This document shows, piece by piece, positions 48,901 through 61,787 of a stretch of DNA of 64,000 nucleotides. The notes below the pieces were generated by a model. That model had not been told where the DNA came from. It did not search any database and was given only the letters and a program-made list of their open reading frames with translations. Source of the DNA: Hydractinia symbiolongicarpus (Eukaryota > Cnidaria > Hydrozoa > Anthoathecata > Hydractiniidae); NCBI RefSeq assembly GCF_029227915.1, contig NC_079881.1, positions 5,456,001 through 5,520,000 on the forward strand, read 5' to 3'. The translations under genes were made by a program, and so were the position numbers. Each line of letters opens with the position of its first letter. The first letter of the stretch is position 1.

Positions 48901-49138
48901 GATAGCATCTACTCTTTTAAAATTTGATGGTGTTAACCCATTCAAAAGTAGCCTGCTGCTACATATAGCTAGCTAAGCTAGCTACACAATCATTTCCTCT
49001 GATATTTTTGGAAAAACTTTTCCCATAAAGTAATAAACTTGTTTATTAAATAAAAAAAGAAAATACATACATCGTACTTATTACTCCGCCAGTATTTGCC
49101 TGAGACAATACATCGGATAAAACCTTCGGTTTTAGCAT
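45952..49138 (-). CDS. LAMTOR2: LAMTOR2 (Ragulator subunit p14), copy 2
   Basis: Exons 49071-49138, 47849-48014, 47066-47155 and 45952-46005 reproduce the copy 1 model with the same splice phases and 125 residues. The base differences I could spot in coding exons (for example a Gly codon in exon 1, a Gly codon in exon 2 and a Pro codon in exon 4) are synonymous, so the two proteins are identical. Introns differ by indels and a replaced block. It is divergent from ARPC1 copy 2. Whether both copies are real or allelic is discussed in the findings. Confidence 0.92.
46065..46277 (-). repeat. tRNA-derived SINE in LAMTOR2 intron 3, copy 2
   Basis: Same insertion as at 28718-28930 with a few substitutions, so it predates the duplication. 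Confidence 0.65.
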
Positions 49139-49566
49139 TTTTCTTCGCTGCCCGTTTTAAGAAACAAATTATTATAAGTGCCGTGCAGCAAAGGTTACCA
49201 TTTTCTTTTGAATCACGGGATCAATAAGATTACGGCAACCAGCAAGCAGCTTGAAGAAAAAAGGCCACAGAAATCACAAAAATCCAGTAACGTACTCATC
49301 GAACACAAATTCTTTACTATTTTACACTAAGTTTTTTCAAAATAAAACAAAATTTGTTAAAGTAATCAAGTTATAAAAACCCTTAATTTCGCACCGCCCC
49401 AAAACAGTAATAAAAAAGTTCACTGGATTCAAACTTGTACTTTCACTTTCCTGATCGCACAAATAAAAAACACACCCGTTAGTTTCATTTGGTCGTATAC
49501 TTGAGTGGTTGTTACGTTATAATCTTCTGTTGTTGTGTAGACTGACCAGAGTCCACAACTTTAAAA
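49139..49566. promoter_or_regulatory. Bidirectional promoter interval, LAMTOR2/ARPC1 copy 2
   Basis: 428 bp between divergent start codons, matching 31989-32424 with small deletions. Confidence 0.5.
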
Positions 49567-52500
49567 ATGTCTGGAAAAGAAGTAATTGAATTAGTAGAAA
49601 AGCCCGTAAGCTGTTATTCATTCAACAAAGATAGAACTCGTAAGTTTCTCGTAAAGTAGTAGCTACCCAGCTAAGTTTTATTTTCAGTACACTAGCTAGC
49701 TGATAACAGTCAGGGAAATCCTCTTAATTAAGCTGAATAGCTTAATTTGGAGATCTCCTAAATAAGCTATATCATACAGCTTAATTAGGTGACATACATC
49801 TAAATTAGGAGGTAGAAAAACTTTTTCCCTGATTTCTTGAAAACGTAAATTTTAGCAGAATCACCACTGCAGCTCTTTCATCGTCAGTTTGACCCCTATA
49901 TTATAAAAGAAGAACAGTATTTCCAGCACTCCGTATTCAAAAGATATGGAATATAAACAATGGTTCATTGTTAGCGATAGTCTATTTAAGCGGTACTGAT
50001 GTGATGTCACGTGATACATCCTATTTAAGCGGATATTTTTAAAACTTCAAATTTAGCCGATCTCCAGGTTGCTACGAAAAAACTAATGTATTGGAGATGT
50101 TTATATGCACGTAAATATCGGATTTATTCAGTTAGATGCTAAAATTCAGTTAAATGTGTGTTTTAGACGATACAAAGTTTTGTACATCTTAACTAATCTG
50201 TAACACTCCTAATTAGACTGTATCATACATCCTAATTAAGCTGACATCTAAATTAAGCTGTACAGCTTAATTAAGAGGATTTCCCTGACTGAATAATAAA
50301 ATGGTTTATCTGTCACCTCAAATTTCAAAGCAGAATTTCGATTTAAGCATGAAATTCAGCACTGTTCAAAGCAGTGACAATCAATTTGTGTCCAACAACA
50401 GCAAGTTATGGTATGGAATAAATAAAGGGGCTGTTGACAAAAACATTTGTCATGCAAAACACATGGTCCATTTTAGGCTTCACTCTAAAGTAGTGATAAC
50501 ATTTAACATTTGAGTTGATAACGTTTTTAATCTTAGTATTTGTCTTCTCACGAACACAGTCATTTTCTAAATCAGCCACTCTAGTGGGGGACACTAAACA
50601 ACCACAAGAACAGGTTATGGTTATGGTGTAGTAAGGCCACCCTCAAAAATATAATTGGTTAGCGTCACCCGACCGACTCACTTTGAAAGGCGAAATTCAA
50701 GTCGGGAAGTCGGTGAATTTGTATACAATAAACCAAACAATCCGCGAACAATCTTCGATACGCAACAAAATCCACCATTTACCTTTTCAGCGGTCCCCCG
50801 AATTATGGTTGTTACGTCCGAATTTTATTTCCATAGGGGACTGCGCTGCACTACTCGGTGCTATATTTTCCTGTTTCGCATTTAAACGACAATACAAGCG
50901 AACACCATGGGAAAGATTTTGACTGACAAAAATCAAACTTGAAACAGAGGCTAAAAATACAGCTGACATACATTTAAAAAGAATAACAAAATATTGCTGC
51001 AAAATATAGTATTTTTGTAATTTTTCGGGAAACATTTTTATCCCTCCGACCGACCGACTCACTTTTGTAATTAAAAATTACGCTAACCAAACATATTTTC
51101 GCCGGTGGCCTAATGGCTACACATATGTAAAATATTTTCTAGGCAGGTGAACACATCTATAATGTAAAAAGATAGCCAAAACTTTTGTGAAATATGCCAT
51201 AACCTTGATTGGAGAAGAGTCACGCAATTGGGTGACTACAAGCTCTAAAGCGCCACTCACTCAATCAGGGTATTAAAAAGTTAGCGTCACCAACTCACTA
51301 GATCAGGGAAAAGTGCACTTTGCCTAGTAAGGCAACCAATAACCAATAGTTGCTTATTAGACCATAGGTGACTTAACTAGCTATTAAGATCTTACCAATG
51401 CAATGCTGAAATCGTGGTAAACCGCAAAACATCTTTAACATGGATCAATCTGTGTTCTTTATAGAAATGTCTGTGGGCAGCTTTGTTGTTTTAAATAATG
51501 GAACTTAGCATGAATAATGTTATAGTAAATAATGCATCACTTAAAAATGTGACACATAACCTATTTAAAGCTACATTCATGTTTTTAAAATCATGATTTA
51601 CATGGACTATCCATTAAGTTTTTTCTCAAGAGTGTTTGTGGAAACCTTAAAGTTTTTAATAGCCCAATTGGGTTACAAATTGCCCAGTTATTTTACAAGA
51701 TGTTGCCTAACTAAGTGAATAGCCCAATAAGACCAATGTAGCCTACAGTACTGTGAAAAGGTTTGTTAGCATCATGGTTCGTGTTTATTTCATGTTAGGC
51801 ACGAACCACGATAGCTCACGATGCGTATTTTTTAACAATTGTGGACCTCAAGATCATGTTTCATGGACTTCACGAACAAAAAATAATAATATTGCTGAAA
51901 GTGTTGTTGGATATTGTTCCAATTATTTATAAATTGGTAACGTATAGATTTGAGACCAATAGTCCTACCAGAAGGTCTAGCTAGAAGTTTATTGGATTTA
52001 CTTCCCGTTGAATGATTAGATGAATGGCAGACCAATTTAAAAATATCACAAGTATTACCTGGAGAATGCAGATAAAAAGTTTTAATAATGTTGAGAAATT
52101 TTATAAGATCTGAAAGAGTAAGAATATTAAAATTAAGAAAAATAGGATTTGATGGTGAGTTAAAATTAGAAAAAGTAATGATTCGGAGAGCAACTTTTGT
52201 AAGCGAAAAATTCTACATGACTTTGAAGTGAGACCCCACACTTGCGGACTATATAAGAAATATGAGAAGAAAATAATGTATGATAAATTGAAAGTAGGAT
52301 ATCTTTAGGTACATAATATCTTAGTTTGCATAGAACTCCATTTGTTTTTCTTAATTTATTGCCAATATAACATATCTGAAAATCAAAATCTAGAAATTCA
52401 TCTATTAAAATACCTAGATATCTTACATTAGATGAAAGTTCAAGTTTTTTTCCATTTAATTCCAGCCCTATATCATAGTTGACTGCTTTATTTCTTTGCC

Positions 52501-55500
52501 TGTATAGAATGACTTCAGTCTGCTACATTTAATGCTATTTTGTTTTCAGTTAGCCATTTTTATTTACATTTTAAATCTATATTTAATTGATTTTGCATTA
52601 CTTTCAGATTATGGTTAGCATATAACATGCAAGTGTCATCTGCAAAATGAAAAATTTCAGAAAAATTATTGAGTTAATTAAATCCTTATTATAGAGTAAA
52701 AATAAAATAGGACCAAGAACAGAACCTTGGGGAACTCCATGTGTGATAAAAAGTTTTTTAGATTTGCTGTTAGTTAGGGAGACATATTGTACCCTATCGC
52801 TGAGATAGGAGCGAAACCAGGAGTTTGTTACACCTCTAATTCCATAATGTTCAAGCTTTGAAAGGAGAATTTTGTGTGATACAGTATCAAAGGCTTTTTG
52901 GAGGTCTATGAATATTCCACATGCAAACTTACAATTATCTAAATTTTGTCAAATAGTTTCAGTGAGACTAATTAGTGCATATATGGTTGAATGCTTGGTC
53001 CTAAATCCAAATTGTTTATTGGTTATAATTTTATTAGAATCTTAAAAATAATCGTTTTTTAATTATTTTTTTCAAAGATCTTATCCAAAATGCTTAATAA
53101 TGATATAGATCTATAATTATTTGGATCAAGAGAAGACCCTTTATTCTTGTAGATTGGTATTACACTAACCAATATGTTTGTTGCACCTTGTTGTAGAGAG
53201 AGATTAAAAAGTTTGGTTAATATTGGAGAAATTGCTATGTTGGCTTGTTTTATGATAAGATTAGGCACACTGTTTGGGCCTGATGCTTTGTTTAAATCAA
53301 GATTATTTATGAAATTTAAAACTCTTAATTAAATATGCTCTTTATAGCTTCTTTGTTCTATACAATCCTGGAAAAAGGCCAGCAAAATTTACTACAGATA
53401 TCTTCAACATGGGTGCACATATAGTCATCATTTGCTCATCCAGAGACATTGTTAAATTTCTAATTTTACAAACACAAGTACATCAAACTTAGGTTGAACA
53501 AAGTTGACTTAGGCAGCAACTAAACTAAAGATTGCGCGAATAGATGTGGTTGTCCACTGGCTGTTAATGTCACCTGCAGACCCTTTCCCAAACAGACTAG
53601 GGCTACCTTTTGTTCATATCTGTACATTAACCAAAACTATAAACACCAGAAAACAATCCTGCAATTTCAGAATTATATAAAAAGTTTATTTGAATTCCAT
53701 AAGCAATCCACTGTTGTGACCCTCTTGAGGTCAACATGACATTATATTTAGGGTAAAACAGAACACTTGCCTAGTGATTTTAATTAAAACATATTCTAGA
53801 TTTGTTTGAGAATAGTGTATGTTTTCACAAAGTACACCAATGTCATTTGCTAAAGGCAAAATCACATGATATTCCCACCTGAAAAATCATTTGCACCCCA
53901 CTTTAGTAATTTCGTTACAAAAACTGTTCAGAAATGCACATTTTTTATTGAACTAAATAGCTATAGTGGCGGTTAACACTAGGTTTTGTCTCCATAAGTA
54001 ATTTTGGGGATGGTCAAAGCAGCTTGCAATTATAAAATAAAATATGGAGATGAAAATTAACTTTAACATATTTGTTTGAATAATGAAAAAAAAAAGACAG
54101 AATTATAAAAATCAGTATAAGATTACCAACAAATATAGCAGAATAGACTTGCCTGCGAATAACCGTGGTATCCACTATCCACTTTCCACCTGCTATATTG
54201 TGGGAATAGTCAAAAGAAAACACAAATCCACACAAATTAATTTAGGCTAACGACTCAAAATTGCAGACTTTGAGAGAATTCAGCACACTGTGTGTTTTGT
54301 TATAAGTACAAAAACAATTACAACTATTGTGAGTAATACTAATAAATTTGTTTTAAAGGAATTGCATTTTCTGCAAATGACAACAATGTACTGATTTACA
54401 AGAAAAGTGGAGGAAAATGGCAACAAGAAGCCATCTTGTCCGAGGTATGTATGTTATAAAATTTTAAGATAGTTAAAGCTTATCTTTTTCCCAAATGGTA
54501 TTTTTAAATATAAGCTGTCATTTACGGGTCAGTTAAAACAGCTATAGCTGTCAAAGCGTATCTTAGAATAAATTTGCTCACATGATTGAACTGAAAATTG
54601 GGAATATTTTTGAATTAATATACCCAACAAATCTTTTAAAATAGCCAAATTCAAACTGATGAAATATTTTATAACAAAAATTGAGCTTTATATTACTATA
54701 GTAATGTTAACTGACAGCCCTTTCATAACTGGTTGTCTCATGTTTTTTCCACATTGACCAAAACTAAGAAGTCTTAACCCTGTTTAGCTGGTTTTTTAGC
54801 GTTCTTAACATTTGTGAAATCTCAGAATGAAGTAGTGTTTTACTCTGTGGGAAATGCAATAAAGTCAAAAAATATAAGAATACTAGTTGGTAGCCTGTTT
54901 ACCTGTCCTTTTTATGTCACATGTTGTGTCAGCTAAATGATCACATGACAGCATTTGCAACTGTGTTATCATATGTATTATTAATATAGAGATATTTGCA
55001 GTTGCCATTTCTAGTTTCAAGATTTTCTATTAGCAATCAGCTTTTGATTAGAACAAACAAAATATGATTAAACATTCTTTCGTAAGTAACATGATTTAAG
55101 GCTTAGATTATGTGTGGAAGACTTATGATGAAATATTGAGATGATTAAATAAGAGCGAATTGAACTGACAGAACCGCTATTTAAAACTTTTTCGGTATAT
55201 AAAAATATTTGAAGGTATAAAACACAGGTCTGACTCTGTACCTCTACTTTATAAAACAACCTGCCTAAACCCCCAAAGTATGTTTTCTATTAAACTATTA
55301 AGGGATAACGACTGGTTTTAATGTTGTATTATGAAATATAAAGCTTGTAGTCAAAAGTACAGAATCTATTATGTTATAATATATGCAGCACTCTGTCATC
55401 CAATCTTAATGAAGATGTATTTATACTAGTAACACCTAAAATTAATGGAAAGTAGATGAATGCTTTTTTATAACAGGACACGTAGAATTAAGATAACATT

Positions 55501-58420
55501 TGTTTACCCTGTCTTAAAAAGGCAAGTGTACATTTCCTATTTGTATTTTGTGTAGCATCATCAAAATGTAACCGGCATTGATTGGGCACCTGTCAGTAAC
55601 CGTATTGTAACTTGTGGTGCTGATCGTAATGGCTACGTTTGGGTTGAAGAAGGTGGAAAGTGGAAACCTACCCTTGTCATTTTGCGAATTAATCGTGCTG
55701 CGACATTTGTCAGATGGTCACCTAAAGGTTAGAATATGTTTTTGTTACCTTAATTGTATCCTAGTATGTTGCCACCCCCTCTCCCTGAAGAAATTTTACC
55801 AAACCTTCACCCCTCCTCTCTCACTGCTGTGCATTGTGATATTGTTAAATTCACAGTTTATACAACGAGTGTTGTGATTTTTAGAGGATAAATTTGCTGT
55901 TGCAAGTGGTGCTCGATTGATATCTGTGTGCTATTTTGAAAAAGAAAATCACTGGTAAGTTCTTTATAACAAAGTACATAAAATATATAGTCCAGTATAG
56001 TGTACTAGAAAGAATTAAACTAGGGAAATTAATAAGGAATTTAATATGCCTTGGTGGTTTTAAACTGGTAGTGTTTTTGTGGCCAGAAAGTAAATATCTT
56101 TCATTCATTTTGATATAAACCTCAACATTTAATATACAATTTCTTTAGGTGGGTGAGCAAACACATTAAGAAACCCATCCGGTCAACTGTGTTATCATTG
56201 GATTGGCATCCCAACAACATTTTGTTGGCTGCTTCTTCTTCCGATTTCAAGTGTCGTGTTTTCTCAGCTTACATCAAAGAGATTGAGCAGAAACCCGAAC
56301 CAACAAACTGGGGAAAGAAAATGCCATTCGGTGCATTGATGGCTGAATTCGCAAATGGAAGAGGTATATGAAAAACTTTGCGAATTTTTTTGTAAAATAA
56401 ATCGTGGATTACGGATTGTGTAAGCTATCAGAATTGCGTAAGCTATCAGAAACTAAATCTTTTTTGAACTGATTTTTGTTGCATTTTGGTTTTGTTTGTT
56501 TTTTAAAAAAAACTATTTAAAACTGAATAGCAAGTAAAAACTTTATACTGTAGTATTTTGTTTTTTCCTCAATCCTCAAATAAATTCTTGTTGTGCCTAA
56601 AATTGATGCCTAGCTGGCTGTTTGTGGTATTAATTTCTATCAGGGGCCATATAAAGATAAATTATGCAGGATAGAGAGGTTACCAGATTTTAAATGAATG
56701 CTTTTTTTATCGATTAGCTGTGCTTATTTTAGTCCACTAAATAAACATCTCTAGTTGTTTCCATTATATTTTTCTTCGAAGCATTAAATGCCTCAAAAAT
56801 CAATGCTGTTCAGTGAAAAGGTTTTCACCATAATAGGGGGTTGATTTCATTGCAAGATGCCAATAAATTATTTGGAAAAATATTGACGGATTGATATTGT
56901 TGGATTTGTGTTGTTTGTTTTGGGTTTTTTTTCTAACAACTCTTTGCTATTTTAAACTTCTATCCAATTTTTTTTATCTTTAAGGCGGTTGGGTGCACGA
57001 CGTGAAGTTCTCTCCATCTGGTTCCAAGATATGCTGGGTTGGACATGATTCCAGTCTGTCTGTCGTTCAAGGTGGCGAGAATGCTGAAGTTGCCACCGTT
57101 CAATTTGGCAATCTACCATTTGTGACAACTGTGTGGTTGTCTGAGGGAACACTTGTTGCTGCTGGTTAGTTCGCATTCGACATTACTCATGAATGAATGC
57201 ATTATACTTTTCGCAATAGAAACTGGATTTTTTGAACACTATAAGTATAAGGCTAACATGGAAAAATACAACAGGTTATCAGGACTCTAAATTTAACATT
57301 TTTAAAAAACTGGTTACAAGGATTTTAAATTTTTTTATCTTTCTCAGCCATATCTGCAACTTATGTTTTCACATGATGTTACTACAAAAAAACTGCGCAA
57401 TGGTTTCAAAAAACATTTTTGAACTGTCGGCATTAAACACAGAGTTTGGTTGCAGTATCCTTGTTTATTGTCCCCCTCTGCTAGTTTAAAAAAATCTTTA
57501 AAAGTGGATCAAATTCTTATATTTCTTGTTAGGTCATGATTTTATTCCCATGGTATTTACTCATGATGGTAACAACAAAGTGTCATTTATTGCTAAACTT
57601 GATCAGCCAGTCAAGAAGGGAGGTGATGAAGAGACAATGAGTGCTATGGATAAATTCCGATCGTTGGATAAGCGAGCCACTGGTACAAAAGAAGTTAAAT
57701 CTTCCACAACCCACACCAATACTATTGTGTATGTTTTGTTTGTTTCGTGCCAATGTGTACCCCGATCGGGGGATTTTAGAAATTTTGTCACCTTGTCAAT
57801 CACTATGTTCTTCTATTAAGTAATGGAAAGATGTAAGCAAAATATCATTGTAATAATTTGTGTAATAGCGTTCTAATAAGTTTATGGACCTGGTTTTGTT
57901 ATTGTTGTTGTTGCTATTGTATTATTTACTCGATTTTTTTGTGTGTCGAAATATCTGTTTAAAGTGAAGGTTATCACAAGCTTTTAAGTTTTCCTGCATA
58001 CATGCAATATTTTGCGATATTTGTTGCTGTTATATTTTATATTTGTTACTGTTATTTCAGCTACATACCCAGTCGTGAAACCCGCAATGCGTAAAGGATT
58101 GGTACTAACGTAAAATGTTTTGTTTGTTTAGCCAACTTTCTGTGTACCAGGGAGAAAGAGAGAGTGTGACAAAGATTTCGTCTGGTGGGATGGATGGTAA
58201 AGTTGTTATCTGGGATATCAAGGTAAACGTTTTTTGAAAAATCTTTGCTCACTGGACTGATATGGTTACCATTATGTCTTGAAGTTACATTGCTACTTGG
58301 GTGTTCAAGATCTAAGCAGTCGCAGCTTGATGTTTTGTGTTTGCTTTATGATTATAACGATTTTATTATTCTATTTTTTAGAGCTTGGAAAAATCCATTG
58401 CTGACTTGAAAATTGTCTAG
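49567..58420 (+). CDS. ARPC1: ARPC1, Arp2/3 complex subunit 1, copy 2
   Basis: Nine exons at 49567-49639, 54359-54444, 55556-55727, 55885-55954, 56149-56363, 56985-57164, 57533-57728, 58132-58222 and 58382-58420, with exon lengths identical to copy 1 and 373 residues. Visible coding changes (for example in the AAC-AAC-GTG-CTG region of exon 2 and a GAG/GAA in exon 7) are synonymous. Intron 1 carries a transposon absent from copy 1. The exon 6 acceptor tract has shortened and now reads TTTAAG, still an AG. Unlike copy 1 it retains the native downstream sequence past 58681. Confidence 0.95.
49707..50291. mobile_element. TIR element inserted only in unit 2
   Basis: A 585-bp element whose inverted ends match perfectly for 29 bp (starting CAGTCAGGGAAATCCTCTTA) and further with mismatches. 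The empty site exists in unit 1 (GCTAGCT-AATAA-TAAAATGG near 32555-32575); in unit 2 the element is flanked by GATAA and AATAA, consistent with a 5-bp target duplication carrying one later change. The interior has several TTAATTAAGCTG and CATACAGC-type subterminal repeats and no protein frame. Confidence 0.85.
51746..51885. mobile_element. Truncated left end of the MITE in unit 2
   Basis: The left terminus matches 34035 onward, but sequence equal to unit 1 34167-35308 is missing, so the element's right part and the adjacent LINE end are deleted. Confidence 0.7.
51890..53330 (-). mobile_element. Degraded LINE reverse transcriptase, copy 2
   Basis: The same antisense LINE as at 35200-36400 but keeping more of the reverse transcriptase: [20 protein letters not shown] near 53090-53165, and a [20 protein letters not shown] segment with a catalytic Asp near 52850-52910. 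The frame is broken by stops and shifts, so it is inactive. Confidence 0.8.
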
Positions 58421-58681
58421 TTGTCCAAATGAGGTACACACAATGATAAAGAAAGATGAGAAAATATGTGGTAACATGTGTGACCAGGGAAAGTTTGTAT
58501 TAACATTTTTTTTTGAAGACACAATTGTTTAGTAAACTTTGTCTTGCTACCCCAAGTCATATGCATCATCATTATTTTCGTCGGGGAAATTCCCCCAAAT
58601 ATTTTAGCTGGGAATGGTTGGGAAGATTTTATCGTTAAATTGATTTGCTTCGTTACTAGGCGTGCCTTGAAACTGCTTTTC

Positions 58682-59155
58682 TTTATTTTATTTCTTTTTT
58701 AAATTTTATTTATTTTTTCCTTAAACTCCATGCGTTTACAACCAATATTCGTAAAACACCATTGTAGTGTAAGCTAGTATATCGAGCACCGTTCTCCAAA
58801 TGCTAGAATGTGCGACCACGACAGCTTTAATGGAAAGAGATCTTAAGGATTGTCGTCACTGGTCCCCGTATTAAAATGTGAGGTCGTTATTCTGTGGCGT
58901 GGTTCTAAAAATATATTTTATTGTCGCAAAGCGTTTAGTGACTTTAGTAAGTAAAAAGAATTGGAAATGCAAGTAGATATTTACATCCATTCAGTAATGT
59001 TATTATTCGTTAATATTTCTGAGTAAGCGTGCTGTAGGATGTGGAAAAAATAACACTTTTATTCGAGAGGGTCTTGGAGTAAGAACCCTTTGGTAATAAT
59101 AAAAAGAATAGTTCGTCTTCCGCTCGATATATTTTGACTTCAAGCCTTTGCGTTA
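58682..59155. other. Unique sequence after the duplication
   Basis: No gene or repeat recognised. An AATAAA near 59095 could serve ARPC1 copy 2 as a distal poly(A) signal. Confidence 0.4.
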
Positions 59156-59940
59156 CAGTAATACAATGGAATCTCTCTAAAGCCGACATGATCTAAAGCG
59201 GACACCTCTATATAACGGACACTATTTCTTGGAACGGAGTGATTTCAGGTCAAACTCTCACAAGAAAATTTCTAGAAGACGGACAGTTATAAGGCGGACA
59301 CTTTATAAAACGGACATTTTTTTGCATGAAATGACATTTTCCCTTGGAAAAGCTCTGTGTAAAGTGGACACATGAAAAAAAAACAGTTGTTAAATTTCTA
59401 TTTTCATCTGTATTTGTCGCAGCCCGATTATTGACGAGGAAAGTCATCAGTTACGAAAAAAGTGGTGGAACTTAAAATATCAAAAAGAAAGCAAACTTCA
59501 ATTCCAGATTTCTTCAAGTAGATATAAAATACAATGTATTTGTAAGTTGATATTTGTTTTTGTTTGTATAACAGTACAGCGTATGAATAATACAAATTCA
59601 CATTCATCAAATTATATGTCTTATTTCCTTGATTTGAAAGGAATAAAACAAAGAAAAAACGTTTGTAAACAAAAAAAATCATGGTTTTAGCAAAATTTTG
59701 CTCAGAAAATTTAAGTCGGGCACTCTTTTTTTTTGCACCAATGTTACGTTTAAAAAATGGAATTATTTCCTACAGCAAAAAGCACGCATCGAAAATCAAA
59801 GTCACACAACTAGTAAACAAGTACAAAATTCTTTGTTGTGAAATGAAACAATCTCGTCCACAGAATATCACATGCGAATTTTTACATGGCTTCAAAAAAA
59901 TGCTAAATATATCTTTGTCTCTAAGGCTTGTTGCCTAATG
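59156..59940 (+). mobile_element. Probable pogo/Tigger-like DNA transposon remnant
   Basis: The left part starts CAGTAATACAATGG after a TA and repeats TAAAGCGGACA / ATAACGGACA blocks typical of pogo-superfamily ends. A frame at 59681-59938 contains IISYSKKHASKIKVTQLVNK, which resembles the helix-turn-helix start of CENP-B/pogo transposases, then stops. No right terminus was found. The family assignment rests on resemblance only. Confidence 0.4.
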
Positions 59941-61371
59941 TCAGAAACGCTAGTATTTACTTATGGGCTAACAAGTTTCTTTGTTTAAATACCTGGTGAC
60001 AAATTTGCGCTAAAAAGTAACTAAAAATGTTTCCTGATTTTTATATCTGACTATTTGATTGGTATGAATTGGTAACTGATTTGCTTTGACTGATCCTTTG
60101 AGCACTGCACTTTTCCTTTTATAACAGCTTTTCTGAATGTCAGAGCTTTTTTAGATTACCCATGAATCCACTTTGCATGGAGTCAATGTTTTTAGTCACC
60201 GCTGTGACCCAAAACCAAACGGTGCTAGGATGAATGAATATAGATAATTGGAAATGACCCTATAAAAACTTTTATTTCTTAAAAAAAGAAGTTCTATGTT
60301 GTCTTGGTCAACCACGTCGGCAAAGCTCTTCCACGCCTATGATATTCGTTCAGGGCTATTGCAGAGCCCTGAGAACAAAGTACAACCCTTGGTCTCATTG
60401 AGGTTTAAGTTACCAGAAGTTCTTGACAAACGTTGTGGACCCCAGTTTTTACACAAATTTAAACATTGAATGTCGTATTTGAATTAACATCGATAGAATG
60501 TTATTCCCAAAATTTCATAATAACACTTATAAGTTTGTTTATAAATATGCAAAACTTATTTCGAATTGATGTAAAAATAACAACTATAAAAAACTATTTT
60601 TTCAGAACTCAAGACATTCCCACGAATGCAAAAAAATACGCAGTTACCTAAATTGTTTCTTAGTTGGCAAGCGCGTAACCTCTTAATTCCTAGTACTCTA
60701 CTTTTATTGAGAGCCTTTAGAAGAACCAATCATATTCTTGCTGCTTAGTAAAGGTTTCGAATAAGACAAATAGAATTTATTTGCGTAGTTTTGGGGTAAT
60801 TATGCCTGCCTTAATACACCTTTCCCGAATTTATTTTCTTTGGTGTGCCGCAGCTCTTTTTTAACTTTTTTAAAGAAAATGAATGTAATTTTCGAAGTCC
60901 TCACATAAAAATTGATAAATCGTGAAATTTTTATATTCATACATCAAACAAACAACCTGCTACAACATTTTTTTTACTTTTGAAGTAACCTTTGCTCGAA
61001 GATGAGGCTTATTAGTAGAAGTCGAAAATTAAGAAAGCTTTGACCGTAACAATGATGCCACCAAAACGGCACTTTCCAATGTCGGATTAAGTTGAAAATT
61101 TATACATTAACCAATTTACTGATGCTGAAAATGATATTAAGGTGAAAACATCAAAATTCCAAAATTTTAAAAAACATGTAATTCGGGAAACGTGTATACA
61201 CCAGAAAATTTTGCGCTGTGGATTTGACATGACCCGTATTCCATTAAATCTTGACCGATAAAATTGAAAAAAATAGCGTTAAGACCAAAGTTATAAATTT
61301 ATTTCTCTTTTTATTGTCTTCGTATGTTTTTCATGCCATTTCTTAACTAATTTACAAATGAATCATGTCTT
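59941..61371. other. Intergenic sequence, nothing recognised
   Basis: AT-rich with short open frames of random-looking composition. I see no exon, RNA gene or clear element terminus. Confidence 0.45.
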
Positions 61372-61500
61372 TATCTCTATAATAATAGCCGTATACGTCT
61401 GTCCGTCTGTCACGCAAAATGGTAGCTTAGCTGCGCAAGTAGCGAAAGGACGGGCGAACCCGTGGATTTTTCGATGGGCTAACGACTAGTGTTTATATAA
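61372..61500 (+). repeat. Transposon-end-like repeat (CGTCTGTCCGTCTGTCAC)
   Basis: ATAATAGCCGTATACGTCTGTCCGTCTGTCAC followed by GGGCGAACCCGTGG and CGATGGGCTAACGACTAG. A similar, more diverged block lies at 62850-62960 (GTGCGAACCAATGGG, GGCTATCGACTAG), and the CGTCTGTC end is found inverted at 27838-27870 and about 45213-45245. Confidence 0.5.
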
Positions 61501-61787
61501 AGGTGTATTTAACTTTTCTCTGCAATTTTGCAAGTGTTGTGGAAATTAAGACAAGCAAAACACAGACAACTAAGAAAAACACACATATTATGTATTCGAC
61601 ATTGCGCCTATTATGGTTATAAAGTGGGTCTTGCCAAATGGTGATAGAAACCAGGTAATATATAAGAAGTACCTCTTCTTTGAGTGAAAAATAGAAATAT
61701 TTTTCTCACAAGAATGATGATTATTTTCTACTTTTCTGTGTGTGTGGTTGGCTGTGTTTTTAGTAGAAAAAAGGATTTTAAAAAGAA

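Larger units (their letters stand above)
41767..58681. repeat. Tandem duplication, unit 2 (about 16.9 kb)
   Basis: Direct repeat of 24387-41753. It is shorter overall because of a deletion matching unit 1 34167-35308, only partly offset by a 585-bp transposon insertion at 49707-50291 and LINE sequence retained near 52790-53190. Confidence 0.96.
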
